Shown here: positions 1 through 8,368 of the stretch, piece by piece
Numbering within the stretch: the stretch's first letter is position 1
How the letters are laid out: each line of letters begins with the position of its first letter
Source: Janthinobacterium agaricidamnosum
Lineage (GTDB): Bacteria > Pseudomonadota > Gammaproteobacteria > Burkholderiales > Burkholderiaceae_D
Assembly (NCBI RefSeq): GCF_003667705.1
Contig: NZ_CP033019.1
Span: 5,270,001 to 5,334,000, forward strand
Length of the DNA stretch: 64,000 nt
Direction: 5' to 3'
Program-made: the position numbers and the translations under genes
Notes under the pieces: generated by a model
The model's database searches: none
Seen by the model: only the letters and a program-made list of their open reading frames with translations
What the model was told of the DNA's origin: nothing

Positions 1-1
1 C

Positions 2-1204
2 GCCAATCCGCTGGCGCAGCCGGGCTTGTCGGGCTTTACGGCGCAATTGCTGCAGGAAGGGACCAGTACGCGCAGCGCGCCGCAGATAGCCGATGACGTG
101 GCGCAACTCGGTGCTTTTCTGGGCACGGGTTCCGGCGCTGATGCCTCGTTCGCCCAGCTGACGTCGCTGAAAACCACCTTCCCGCAAGCGCTCGACGTGC
201 TGGCCGACGTGGTCCAGCACCCGCAATTCCCGCAAGAAGAGGTGGAACGCCAGCGCGCCAGCCGCATCGGCGAACTGGCGCAGCAGCGCGAAAACGCGGC
301 GGCCGTGGCGGCCCGCGTGGAAGCGGCCGCCCTGTACGGTCCGCAGCATCCGTACGGCACCATCCAGCTGGGCACGGAAGCGGCCCTGAAAGCCACCAGC
401 CGCGCCGACCTGCAGGCGTTCTGGCAGCAGCATTACGTGCCCAACAATGCGGCGCTGATCGTCTCGGGCGACATCGATGCGGCGCAATTGAAGGCACTGG
501 CCGAAGCCAAGTTCGGCGGCTGGAAGGCGGGTACGGTGGCGCCGTCCGTGACGGCGGCGCCGGCCACGACGAAAGCCAGGCTGATCCTCGTCGACAAGCC
601 GGGCGCGCCGCAGACGGCCGTGCGCCTGTCGACCATCGCCGTGGCCCGCGCGACACCCGACTATGCGCCGCTGCAAGTGATGAACGCGGCGCTGGGCGGC
701 TTGTTTACGAGTCGGCTAAGCAATAACCTGCGCGAAGAGAAGGGCTACACGTATGGCGTGCGCTCGCAATTCCAGTACCGCAGCCAGCCGGGACCGTTCT
801 CGATCGCGGCCGGCGTGCGCACCGACGTGACGGGCGCGGCCGTGTCGGAAACCTTCAAGGAAATCCGCGCCATGATGGCCAAACCCTTGACGGCCAAGGA
901 ATTGTCGAATGCGCGCAATTCGCAGGTGCTGTCCCTGCCGGGCCAGTTCGAGACGAATGCCAGCATCAGCGCCAGCATGGCCAACACGTATATCTACGGC
1001 CTGGGCCTCGACTATTACGCGACCTTGCCGCAGCGCTTTGCGGGTGTGACGGACAAGCAGGTGCAGCAGGTGGCCAAAAAATACCTGCAGCCGGAAAAGC
1101 TGATCGTCATCGGCGTGGGCGACCGGGCGAAGATCGCGCCGCAGTTGAGCAAGCTGAAACTGGCGCCCGTGGAACTGCGCGATGCGGAGGGTAACGTCAA
1201 ATAA
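2..1204 (+). CDS. M16 family peptidase-like protein, C-terminal part (5' end outside window)
   Basis: The reading frame is open to the left edge, so this is only the C-terminal part (about 400 residues). It shows the M16 (insulinase/processing peptidase) fold: a first lobe with the HPYGT-type segment (HPYG near residue 117) and a second lobe with the conserved RLSNNLREEKGYTYG block. Where active M16 lobes carry HxxEH, this copy reads GLSGFTAQLLQEGT, so the zinc-binding and catalytic residues are missing. Such inactive lobes normally form the second half of a tandem ~900-residue M16 protein or a partner of an active subunit. I infer the active HxxEH lobe lies just upstream. The product is probably periplasmic, but the signal peptide would be outside the window. 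The gene ends 2 bp before a convergent membrane-protein gene. Confidence 0.85.
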   Translation, partial: ANPLAQPGLSGFTAQLLQEGTSTRSAPQIADDVAQLGAFLGTGSGADASFAQLTSLKTTFPQALDVLADVVQHPQFPQEEVERQRASRIGELAQQRENAAAVAARVEAAALYGPQHPYGTIQLGTEAALKATSRADLQAFWQQHYVPNNAALIVSGDIDAAQLKALAEAKFGGWKAGTVAPSVTAAPATTKARLILVDKPGAPQTAVRLSTIAVARATPDYAPLQVMNAALGGLFTSRLSNNLREEKGYTYGVRSQFQYRSQPGPFSIAAGVRTDVTGAAVSETFKEIRAMMAKPLTAKELSNARNSQVLSLPGQFETNASISASMANTYIYGLGLDYYATLPQRFAGVTDKQVQQVAKKYLQPEKLIVIGVGDRAKIAPQLSKLKLAPVELRDAEGNVK

Positions 1205-1206
1205 GA

Positions 1207-1608
1207 CTAGCGGCGCTTGAACAGCGCCAGCTTGTCGATGAACGCCGCCACGGCCACCCCGGCCGTGTAGGCGATCAAATCACCCCAGCCGAAGGTGGAA
1301 CCGAGCACCAGGTGCCCCAGCGGATGCGCGCGCAGCGCGACGAGCCAGGGCATCTGGACCAGCTGGCCGAATTCCACGGCAAAGCAGATCAGCAGCGCAG
1401 TCAGCGCCAGCTGCCACGTGCGCATGCGCGTGGCGAAGATACCCAGCGCAAAGACGATCATCATGGCCCACAGGGCGTCGCCCGGATACTTGCCGAGCGC
1501 GGCGGGGAGGAATTGGGGATAGGCGCGCGAGGCCAGGCCCAGCGCGATGACAGCCACGGTTGCGCCCACCTGCAGCAGGCGGCGGCGTTCAGGTTTTACC
1601 AGGAACAT
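1207..1608 (-). CDS. DUF2809 family small membrane protein
   Basis: This 133-residue protein has about four hydrophobic segments. Motifs match what I remember of DUF2809: LGKYPGDALWA after the first helix, CFAVEFGQL in the third, and a GWGDLIAYTAGV stretch near the C-terminus. Its function is unknown. ATG 1608 was preferred over an in-frame GTG at 1626, because the extra six residues are not family-like and neither start has a strong ribosome site. The gene is convergent with the M16 gene. The run of Lys/Arg at the C-terminus suggests a cytoplasmic tail. Confidence 0.75.
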   Translation of the reverse strand: MFLVKPERRRLLQVGATVAVIALGLASRAYPQFLPAALGKYPGDALWAMMIVFALGIFATRMRTWQLALTALLICFAVEFGQLVQMPWLVALRAHPLGHLVLGSTFGWGDLIAYTAGVAVAAFIDKLALFKRR

Positions 1609-1697
1609 ATTTCCATTCAAAGGCACAATACGGGCCGAACCATTGCGGCCCGTCCGATATTGTACTGCGCGGCCGTGTCCGCCTGCAGCCTATCGCA

Positions 1698-2603
1698 TCA
1701 AGCCAGGTCGACATGCTGCGCCAGAAAGTCGAGAAAAACGCGCACGCGCAGCGGCACGTGCCCGCCCTGCCCCACGAAGACGGCATGCACGTCTTCGCTG
1801 TCGCCGGGGTTGAACGCTTCCAGCACGGCCTGCAATCGGCCCGCCGCGATATCGGCGCGCACCTGGAACGCCGCTAGGCGCGCCAGTCCCAGTCCCGCCA
1901 GCGCCAGTTGCCGCAAGGCTTCGCCATCGCTGGCCTGCGCATTGCCAACGACGGGCACGACGATGTCGCCCTCGGGCAGGCGCAGCGGCCAGCCCGAGCG
2001 GGCGCGCGCGTAATTGGCGTCGAGCAGATTGTGCGACGCCAGCTCGGCCGGCGCCCGCGGCGTGCCGCGCCGCGCCAGATAGGCGGGCGATGCCACGATC
2101 GCCATGCGCGTCTGGCCCAGCTTGCGCGCCAGCAGGCTGGAGCTTTTCAGGGGACCGGCCCGCACGGCCACGTCCGTGCGCTGCTCGAGGATATCGACCA
2201 CGGTATCGGTCAGCACGATGTCGAGCGTCACCTCGGGATAGCGCTCGAGAAAAAGCGGCGCCAGCGGCAGCAGAAAATGCTGGCCGAACGGCACGTTCGC
2301 ATTCACCCTGATCTTGCCGCGCGGCACATCCTGCACGCCCGCGCAGCGCTCGGCCTCGTCCAGCGCCGCCAGCACCTGCCTGCCCCGTTCATACAGGCCG
2401 CAGCCTTCGGCCGTCAGCTGCAGCTGACGCGTGGAGCGGTTCAGCAGGCGCGCGCCCAGGCGCTCTTCCAGCCGAGACACGAGCTTGCTGACGGCCGACG
2501 GCGTCATGCCGCAGGCGCGCGCGGCGGCGGAAAAGCCGCCCAGCTCGACCACGCGCACAAACACCTCCAGCTCGCCGGAACGGTTCACTTCCAGTCTGGC
2601 CAT
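1698..2603 (-). CDS. LysR family transcriptional regulator
   Basis: This 301-residue protein is of typical LysR length. Residues ~8-65 form the winged HTH (FVRVVELGGFSAAARACGM, then SAVSKLVSRLEERLGARLLNRSTR). The rest is the periplasmic-binding-like effector domain, starting around residue 95 with GKIRVNANVPFGQH. The resemblance is to the large LysR subgroup with LNRSTR and a short linker (CrgA/DmlR-like). It is transcribed away from the SGNH hydrolase gene with about 100 bp between the starts, the usual arrangement for a LysR regulator acting on its divergent neighbour. The inducer cannot be told from sequence. Confidence 0.9.
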   Translation of the reverse strand: MARLEVNRSGELEVFVRVVELGGFSAAARACGMTPSAVSKLVSRLEERLGARLLNRSTRQLQLTAEGCGLYERGRQVLAALDEAERCAGVQDVPRGKIRVNANVPFGQHFLLPLAPLFLERYPEVTLDIVLTDTVVDILEQRTDVAVRAGPLKSSSLLARKLGQTRMAIVASPAYLARRGTPRAPAELASHNLLDANYARARSGWPLRLPEGDIVVPVVGNAQASDGEALRQLALAGLGLARLAAFQVRADIAAGRLQAVLEAFNPGDSEDVHAVFVGQGGHVPLRVRVFLDFLAQHVDLA

Positions 2604-2702
2604 TGTGAATTCAACTCATAAATGTTCTTCGATGGGATAGTCTAGTACATAAATGGCTTTGCTTTCATCATGCGCACATTCCCCTTGATAAAGCGAGCCG
2701 CC

Positions 2703-3998
2703 ATGCAACGATTTCCCACCCTCCCCGCCGCCCTGCTGAGCCTGGCATTCAGCGCCAGCCCTGCCCAGGCCGCCAACGCCGATACCAGCTGGCTGGCCAG
2801 CTGGACGGCCAGCCCACAAGCCGTGTGGGGCAGCGACTTTGTGCTTCCCGCCAACGTGCCCGCCGTGCTGCATGGACAGACCGTGCGCCAGGTGGCGCGC
2901 CTCAGCGTGGGCGGCCCGCGCGTGCGCATCGTGCTGTCGAATGCCTACGGCAAGGTGCCGCTGCGCATCGGCGCGGCCACCGTGGCCCTGGCCGCTTCCG
3001 GTTCGGCCATCGAAGCGGGCAGCCTGCGCACGCTGACGTTTTCCGGCCAGCCGGCGGCCACCATGGCGCCGGGCGCGCCGCTCGTCAGCGACCCCATCGA
3101 CCTGTCCGTGCCGGACCTGGCGCGCCTGACGGTGAGCGTGCACCTGCCGCAGCCCAGCGCGACTGCCACGTTTCACTGGGATGGCCGCGAGACGGCGTGG
3201 ATTGCGCCGCAGGACCAGACGCGCTCCCTCCGCATCGATGACGCACCCGGCGTGCAGACCACCACGGCGCGCCTTTTACTGAGTGCCATCGAGGTGGAGG
3301 CGGCGCCGGGGGCGCAAGCGGTGGCCATCCTCGGCGACTCGATCACCGATGGCGCCAGCGCCAGCCTGGGGATCGATGCGCGCTGGCCCGATTTCCTGGC
3401 CGAACGCCTGGCGCCGCACGGCGTGGCCGTGATCAATGCGGGCATTTCCGGTGGACGGCTGTTGTCCGACGGCATGGGAGAGAACGCCCTGGCCCGCTTC
3501 GAGCGCGACGTGCTGGCGCAGCCCGGTGTGCGCACGGTCGTCGTCTTGTTGGGGATCAATGACATCAGCTGGCCCGGCACGGCGTTCGCGCCTCGGGCAC
3601 AAAGACCGACACTGGAAGAATTAAGCAGCGGCTACGCGCAGCTGGTGGCCCAGGCGCGCAGCCGCGGCGTGCGCGTCATCGGCGCCACTGTGACGCCGTT
3701 CGAAGGCGCCCTGCCCGGCACGCCCTTGAGCGACTATTATCAAAAAGAAAAAGATGCGCTGCGCCAGCAATTGAACGCGTGGATACGCACCAGCGGCCTG
3801 TTTGACGCCGTGCTCGACTTCGACGCACTGGCGCGCGATCCCGCCCATCCGCTGCGCCTGCTGCCCGCCTACGACTCGGGCGACCATCTGCACCCGGGCG
3901 ATGCGGGCAACCGGGCGCTGGCGGAAGGGATAGACCTGCCGCTGCTGCTTAATAAAAATCAATCGCCGAGTCCAGCGTACAAGGCCGTGCTCAGGTAG
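2703..3998 (+). CDS. Secreted SGNH/GDSL hydrolase (esterase family)
   Basis: This is a secreted serine esterase of the SGNH fold. The N-terminus [16 protein letters not shown]...SPAQA is a signal peptide with cleavage near residue 23. An in-frame ATG at 2670 would add 11 residues. Residues ~24-190 form the beta-rich N-terminal region seen in this subfamily ([22 protein letters not shown]). The catalytic region follows: block [10 protein letters not shown] (nucleophile Ser), block II Gly in NAGISGGR, block III GIND, and block [10 protein letters not shown] with the Asp/His pair. The substrate is probably an acetylated carbohydrate or short ester, but this is not determinable here. It is divergent from lysR and overlaps cysK tail-to-tail by 40 bp. 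Confidence 0.88.
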   Translation: MQRFPTLPAALLSLAFSASPAQAANADTSWLASWTASPQAVWGSDFVLPANVPAVLHGQTVRQVARLSVGGPRVRIVLSNAYGKVPLRIGAATVALAASGSAIEAGSLRTLTFSGQPAATMAPGAPLVSDPIDLSVPDLARLTVSVHLPQPSATATFHWDGRETAWIAPQDQTRSLRIDDAPGVQTTTARLLLSAIEVEAAPGAQAVAILGDSITDGASASLGIDARWPDFLAERLAPHGVAVINAGISGGRLLSDGMGENALARFERDVLAQPGVRTVVVLLGINDISWPGTAFAPRAQRPTLEELSSGYAQLVAQARSRGVRVIGATVTPFEGALPGTPLSDYYQKEKDALRQQLNAWIRTSGLFDAVLDFDALARDPAHPLRLLPAYDSGDHLHPGDAGNRALAEGIDLPLLLNKNQSPSPAYKAVLR

Positions 3999-4891
3999 CG
4001 TTCGCCGAACGACGGGATGATGGTGACGATGGTCTTGCCCGCGTTTTCCGGGCGGCGCGCCACTTGCAGGGCGGCCCACAGGGCGGCGCCCGACGAGATG
4101 CCGACCAGCAAGCCTTCATCGCTGGCGGCCAGGCGCGCCGTGGCGAAGGCGTCGTCGTTCTTGACGCAAATGATTTCGTCGTAGATGGCCGTGTTCAGTA
4201 TCTGCGGCACGAAACCGGCGCCGATGCCCTGGATCGGATGCGGCCCCTTGGTACCCTTCGACAGCATCGGCGACGCTTCCGGTTCCACGGCGATCACTTG
4301 CAGGCCGGGCTTGCGCTCCTTCAACACTTCACCGATGCCGGTAATCGTGCCGCCCGTGCCTACGCCGGCGACGACGATGTCGACTTGCCCCTCCGTGTCG
4401 CGCCAGATTTCCTCGGCCGTCGTGGCGCGGTGGATGGCGGGGTTGGCGGGATTATTAAATTGCTGCAACATCAGATAGCGCGGGTCGGCCGCCACCATTT
4501 CCTCGGCCTTGCGGATGGCGCCCAGCATGCCTTCGCTGCCGGGCGTGAGCACCAGCTCGGCGCCGTAGGCGCGCAGCAGGATGCGCCGTTCGCGGCTCAT
4601 GGTATCGGGCATGACGAGGGTACAGCGGTAGCCGCGCGCGGCGCAGACCATGGCCAGCGCAATGCCCGTGTTGCCGCTGGTGGGCTCGACGATGACGGTA
4701 TCGGGATGGATCTTGCCTGCGGCTTCCGCGGCGACGATCATGGACAGGCCGATGCGGTCCTTGACGCTGTGCGCGGGATTGTAGAATTCGAGTTTGGCCA
4801 GGATGGTGGCCACACTGCCGGCGGCGATGCGGTTGATGCGCACCAGGGGGGTGTTGCCGATCAGTTCAGTGACGTCGTTGGCGATGTTCAT
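3959..4891 (-). CDS. cysK: Cysteine synthase A (O-acetylserine sulfhydrylase)
   Basis: This PLP enzyme makes L-cysteine from O-acetylserine and sulfide. The product is 310 residues, normal for CysK. The PLP lysine lies in [11 protein letters not shown]. The substrate-binding loop is [11 protein letters not shown], the phosphate-binding glycine loop is [10 protein letters not shown], and the C-terminal serine motif is GISSGAA. Start ATG 4891 is set by a GGAG ribosome site 6-7 nt upstream and by the standard [18 protein letters not shown]-terminus; a 21-residue upstream extension is not family-like. The 3' end overlaps the SGNH hydrolase gene by 40 bp. No regulatory site was recognised upstream. 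Confidence 0.96.
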   Translation of the reverse strand: MNIANDVTELIGNTPLVRINRIAAGSVATILAKLEFYNPAHSVKDRIGLSMIVAAEAAGKIHPDTVIVEPTSGNTGIALAMVCAARGYRCTLVMPDTMSRERRILLRAYGAELVLTPGSEGMLGAIRKAEEMVAADPRYLMLQQFNNPANPAIHRATTAEEIWRDTEGQVDIVVAGVGTGGTITGIGEVLKERKPGLQVIAVEPEASPMLSKGTKGPHPIQGIGAGFVPQILNTAIYDEIICVKNDDAFATARLAASDEGLLVGISSGAALWAALQVARRPENAGKTIVTIIPSFGERYLSTALYAGLGD

Positions 4892-4976
4892 GGGAGTCTC
4901 CACAGCAATTACAGAAGAATCCAGTCTACCGCGTTTTGGCGGCAGCGCGAGCATGCGCCGCCGCCAAACTGAACAA

Positions 4977-5441
4977 TTACTTAACGTCCAGCAGTTCCAC
5001 GTCGAAGATCAGTGCCGAGTTCGGCGGAATGTCGCCATTGCCGGCACCGCGCGGGCCGTAAGCCAGTTCGCCTGGAATGATCAGGGTGCGCTTGCCGCCC
5101 ACTTTCATGCCGGCCACGCCCTGGTCCCAGCCCTTGATGACCATGCCCTTGCCCAGCGGGAAGTCGAACGGGCCACGGCCCACGGAGCTGTCGAACTTCT
5201 TGCCGCGCGAATCTTTCGCCAGGGGACGATACAGCCAGCCCGTGTAGTGCACGGTGACGTTGCTGCCGGCGGACGCTTCCTTGCCCGTGCCGACCTTGTT
5301 GTCGATCAGAATCAATTTATCGGCGACAGGGCCAGGGCTCAGCGAGACGGCCGAGGCGGGAACAGGCGCCGGCGCCTGTGCCTGCGCCAGCGACGCGGCG
5401 ACGGAGCAGATCAGGGCAAACAAAACGGAGCTACGCGTCAT
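4977..5441 (-). CDS. Periplasmic FKBP-type peptidyl-prolyl cis-trans isomerase
   Basis: This 154-residue protein has a cleavable signal peptide ([21 protein letters not shown]) followed by one FKBP domain. Recognisable FKBP elements are [40 protein letters not shown] and [16 protein letters not shown]. It should speed proline isomerisation in exported proteins. It lacks the N-terminal dimerisation helices of E. coli FkpA, so it is the single-domain type. The start at 5441 begins with the signal peptide. It is divergent from thpR and the two starts are 112 bp apart. Confidence 0.93.
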   Translation of the reverse strand: MTRSSVLFALICSVAASLAQAQAPAPVPASAVSLSPGPVADKLILIDNKVGTGKEASAGSNVTVHYTGWLYRPLAKDSRGKKFDSSVGRGPFDFPLGKGMVIKGWDQGVAGMKVGGKRTLIIPGELAYGPRGAGNGDIPPNSALIFDVELLDVK

Positions 5442-5553
5442 GATATATTCTTTCAGTAAGTTTCGGTGAGATCTCTGCCAATGCGAGTGGGCAGGGAACG
5501 CCAATCATAGCAAACCGCCGCAACGATAGGAAAAACTTGTCGCCCGATACCCA

Positions 5554-6054
5554 TTGCCCCGCCTGTTTTACGCGCTGTGGCCCGACGCGGCCACGCGCGC
5601 GGCGCTGGTCGCCTGGCAGGCGCGCCTGCAAGGCAAACCCGTGCGCGCGGACAAGTTGCACCTGACCCTGGCCTTCCTGGGCCAACGCCCGGCCAGCGAC
5701 CTGCCGGCCCTGCTGGCTATCCTGGCACAATTGCCGGAGCGTCCCATGCCCTTGCTGTTCGACCACGCCAGCCACTTTACCAAGCTGGCGCTGGCCTGGG
5801 CCGCCCTGGCGCAGCCCTCGCCGGCCCTGCTGGACTTGCGCGCGGCCTGCATGCGCGCGCTGGCGCAACAGGGGTTGGCGCCCCGCTTCGAGCACGACCG
5901 TTTTACGCCGCACGTGACCCTGGCGCGCCAGGCGCCGCCGCCGGCAAGCCAGGACTTCGCGCCCATCGCCTGGCAGGCGGACGAACTGGTGCTGGTGGAA
6001 TCGCTGAAAAGCAGCGGCGACTACCGCATCGTGGCCAGCCGCAAACTGACTTAA
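5554..6054 (+). CDS. thpR: RNA 2',3'-cyclic phosphodiesterase (2'-5' RNA ligase family)
   Basis: This 166-residue protein of the 2H phosphoesterase superfamily has the two signature HxTx motifs at the expected spacing: HLTL (near residue 36) and HVTL (near residue 122). The N-terminus PRLFYALWPD is the family's usual first strand. In vitro, family members hydrolyse 2',3'-cyclic phosphates and can ligate tRNA halves; the cellular role is uncertain. The only plausible start is TTG 5554: the frame has an upstream stop at 5527 and no ATG or GTG. No ribosome site is obvious, so translation may be weak. Confidence 0.9.
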   Translation: MPRLFYALWPDAATRAALVAWQARLQGKPVRADKLHLTLAFLGQRPASDLPALLAILAQLPERPMPLLFDHASHFTKLALAWAALAQPSPALLDLRAACMRALAQQGLAPRFEHDRFTPHVTLARQAPPPASQDFAPIAWQADELVLVESLKSSGDYRIVASRKLT

Positions 6055-6064
6055 GCGGCGTGGC

Positions 6065-6919
6065 TTAGGCGGCGTCCGGCACCGCCACTGGCTCGGCGGC
6101 CAGTTTGTCCTGGCGCAAGCTTTTCAGCGCATGGGCGGCCGCCACCATGCCGAAGCTGGCCGTCACCACCACGCTGGAGCCGAAGCCGGCACAGTTCAGG
6201 CCCGTGACGCCGGCGGGCGTGCCGTCGATGGCGCACGCTTCCGCGCTCTCGGGCGTGCTCAACGGCTCCATGGAAAACACGGCGTCGATATTGAATTTGT
6301 TTTTCACGCCACGAGGGAAACCATATTCGGTGCGCAACAGTTTTCGTACGCGCTTGAGCAGCGGTTCCTGCTCCGTCTTCGACAAATCGCGCACGGCGAT
6401 CAGGGTAGGGTCCGTCTGCCCGCCCGCGCTGCCGATGGTCAGCATCGGTACATTGCGCGCACGGCAATACGCGATCACGGCCGCTTTCGCCTTGGCATTG
6501 TCGATGGCGTCGACCAGGTAGTCGAAATCGCGCCCGCCCAGCAACTGCTCCAGGTTATCGGGGGTAATGAAATCCTCGATCTGCGTGACCTGGCAAAACG
6601 GGTTGATCAGTTCGATGCGTTCGGCCAGGGCCGTGATCTTGGCCTTGCCGATGGTGTCGCTCATGGCCTGGATCTGGCGGTTGATGTTCGATTCGGCAAC
6701 ATTATCGAGGTCGATCAGGGTCAGGCGGCCGACGGCGCTGCGCGCCAGCGCTTCGACGATCCAGGAACCGACGCCGCCCACGCCGATCACACACACGTGG
6801 GCCGCGCGAAAACGTTCCAGCGCGGGGGCGCCGTACAGGCGGGCTATGCCGCCGAAACGCCGTTCAAAATCGATCTCGGTCAAGTCCATGGAAATTAGTT
6901 CATTGGTGGAGGTATGCAT
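6065..6919 (-). CDS. tcdA: tRNA threonylcarbamoyladenosine dehydratase (E1/ThiF-like)
   Basis: This is an ATP-dependent enzyme that cyclises tRNA t6A37 to ct6A (TcdA/CsdL). The 284-residue product contains the E1-like nucleotide-binding loop VIGVGGVGSWIVEAL, LIDLDNVAESNINRQ, and DAIDNAKAK with downstream CRARNVPMLTIGSAGG. N-terminal FERRFGGIARLYG is diagnostic of the CsdL/TcdA branch rather than ThiF or MoeB. Start 6919 gives MHTSTNELISM; a second ATG at 6889 (MDLTEIDFERRF) is equally possible and neither has a clear ribosome site. The substrate t6A is made through Sua5, encoded at 13.3-14.3 kb. Confidence 0.93.
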   Translation of the reverse strand: MHTSTNELISMDLTEIDFERRFGGIARLYGAPALERFRAAHVCVIGVGGVGSWIVEALARSAVGRLTLIDLDNVAESNINRQIQAMSDTIGKAKITALAERIELINPFCQVTQIEDFITPDNLEQLLGGRDFDYLVDAIDNAKAKAAVIAYCRARNVPMLTIGSAGGQTDPTLIAVRDLSKTEQEPLLKRVRKLLRTEYGFPRGVKNKFNIDAVFSMEPLSTPESAEACAIDGTPAGVTGLNCAGFGSSVVVTASFGMVAAAHALKSLRQDKLAAEPVAVPDAA

Positions 6920-7032
6920 GGCGCCATTTTAACGGACACTGCGCTGGCGGATATTCTAAAATAGCCGAATTGACACAGCGACAAGCTCCGTTTGTCGCCG
7001 CGCCCCCACACCGTTCACCACGAGAACTCGCC

Positions 7033-8241
7033 ATGACCGCTCCCCTGTTCGACTCCGTTCCCGGCTTTGACCAGCCCATCGCCGTGCTCAAGCATTGCCA
7101 CGACAAGATCCGCAAGCAACTGACGACCCTGCAAAACCTGCTGGCCCACCTGGTGCAGCATGGCAACACGGCGGACGCGCAGCAGGCGGCCAAGGCGGTG
7201 TTGCAATATTTCAATAAAGCCGCCCATCTGCACCATGACGATGAAGAGCAGGACCTGATGCCCATGCTGCAGGCCACGGCCACGGGCGACGATGCGGCCC
7301 TGCTGGTGACCCTGGTGCCGGAAATCCTGGCCGACCACCAGCGCATGGACCAGGCCTGGCTGACCCTGCGCCCGGAACTGGACGCCATCGCGGCCGGCAC
7401 GGGCGTGCAACTGTCCGCCCATGGCGTGCGCGACTATGTGGCCGCCTACCAGGCCCACATGAGCAAGGAAGAGGGCCAGCTGGCACCGATGGCCAAGCGC
7501 CTGTTCAGCGCGCAACAGATGGAGCAGCTGGGCACAGCCATGCAGCGCCGCCGCGGCATCGCTCCCGAGGCGCCCGCAACGGCAGCCCAGCCGGACGCGG
7601 CCGCCGTGCTGGCGGCCATGCGCACCGATTACGTGCAATCGAGCCTGAGCGAGACGGATGTGCTGGCCGATCCCATCGCCCAGTTCCAGAAATGGTTTGC
7701 CGAGGCCGTCAAAGCCCAGGTGCTGGAGCCGAACGCCATGAGCTTGTCCACCGTCAGTCCCGACGGCAAGCCCAGCTCGCGCATCGTGCTGATCAAGCAG
7801 TTCGACGAGCGCGGCTTTACCTGGTACACGAATTACCAGAGCGACAAGGGCCAGCAGCTCGAACACAACCCGCACGCCGCCCTGCTGTTCTTCTGGGGCG
7901 AGCTGGAGCGGCAAGTGCGCATCGAGGGCACGGTGGTGAAAACCACGGCCGCCGAGAGCGACGAGTATTTCAATGTGCGCCCCGTGCAAAGCCGCTTGTC
8001 GGCAATTGCCTCGCAGCAAAGCGCCCCCATCGCCGACCGTGCCGCGCTGGAAAGCAATTACGAGGCCGTGGTGGCCGCCGTCGGCGACGCGCCACCGCCG
8101 CGCCCGGCCCACTGGGGCGGCTACCGTTTGCAACCGGAACGCATCGAATTCTGGCAGGGGCGCCGTTCGCGCTTCCACGACCGCATCGTGTTTACACGCG
8201 GTGCTGACGGGCAATGGAGCATGCAACGCTTGCAACCATAA
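7033..8241 (+). CDS. pdxH: Hemerythrin-like HHE domain fused to pyridoxamine 5'-phosphate oxidase
   Basis: This single 402-residue frame joins two domains. Residues ~14-160 are an HHE/hemerythrin four-helix bundle with potential metal ligands H21/H23, H65/H67/H68 with E71/E72, H102, and H142 with E146/E147. Residues ~196-402 are a complete PdxH, which oxidises PNP/PMP to PLP using FMN and O2: KPSSRIVLIKQFDERGFTWYTNY, SDKGQQLEHNPHAALLFFW, ERQVRIEG, SDEYFNVRP, and C-terminal RFHDR and RLQP. The linker (~171-195) is Ala/Pro-rich. Normal PdxH is about 210 residues. Start 7033 has a modest GAGA site; an in-frame ATG at 7618 could give free PdxH but has no ribosome site. The joint function is unknown. 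Confidence 0.9.
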   Translation: MTAPLFDSVPGFDQPIAVLKHCHDKIRKQLTTLQNLLAHLVQHGNTADAQQAAKAVLQYFNKAAHLHHDDEEQDLMPMLQATATGDDAALLVTLVPEILADHQRMDQAWLTLRPELDAIAAGTGVQLSAHGVRDYVAAYQAHMSKEEGQLAPMAKRLFSAQQMEQLGTAMQRRRGIAPEAPATAAQPDAAAVLAAMRTDYVQSSLSETDVLADPIAQFQKWFAEAVKAQVLEPNAMSLSTVSPDGKPSSRIVLIKQFDERGFTWYTNYQSDKGQQLEHNPHAALLFFWGELERQVRIEGTVVKTTAAESDEYFNVRPVQSRLSAIASQQSAPIADRAALESNYEAVVAAVGDAPPPRPAHWGGYRLQPERIEFWQGRRSRFHDRIVFTRGADGQWSMQRLQP

Positions 8242-8332
8242 GCAGGACAGTCAAGGCGGCGCAAAGCAAGCTGGTCAATATCGGTGTAGGCTATGAGGGT
8301 AGAAGTTACTAAATGACATTGTTTCTCAATTT

Positions 8333-8352
8333 GCGGCCGCAACAGCGGCCGC
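8333..8352. repeat. Perfect GC-rich hairpin in the cfa leader
   Basis: Two GCGGCCGC octamers flank AACA. Because each octamer is itself palindromic, the segment can fold as an 8-bp GC-only hairpin. It ends 6 nt before the GGAGG ribosome site of cfa and is not followed by a T-run, so it looks like a leader structure rather than a terminator. Confidence 0.6.
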
Positions 8353-8368
8353 TTCATTGGAGGCTATT

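Noticed and set aside
7015..8235. A ~400-codon minus-strand frame opposite the hemerythrin-PdxH gene
   Set aside because: Antisense shadow; the plus strand has conserved domains throughout.
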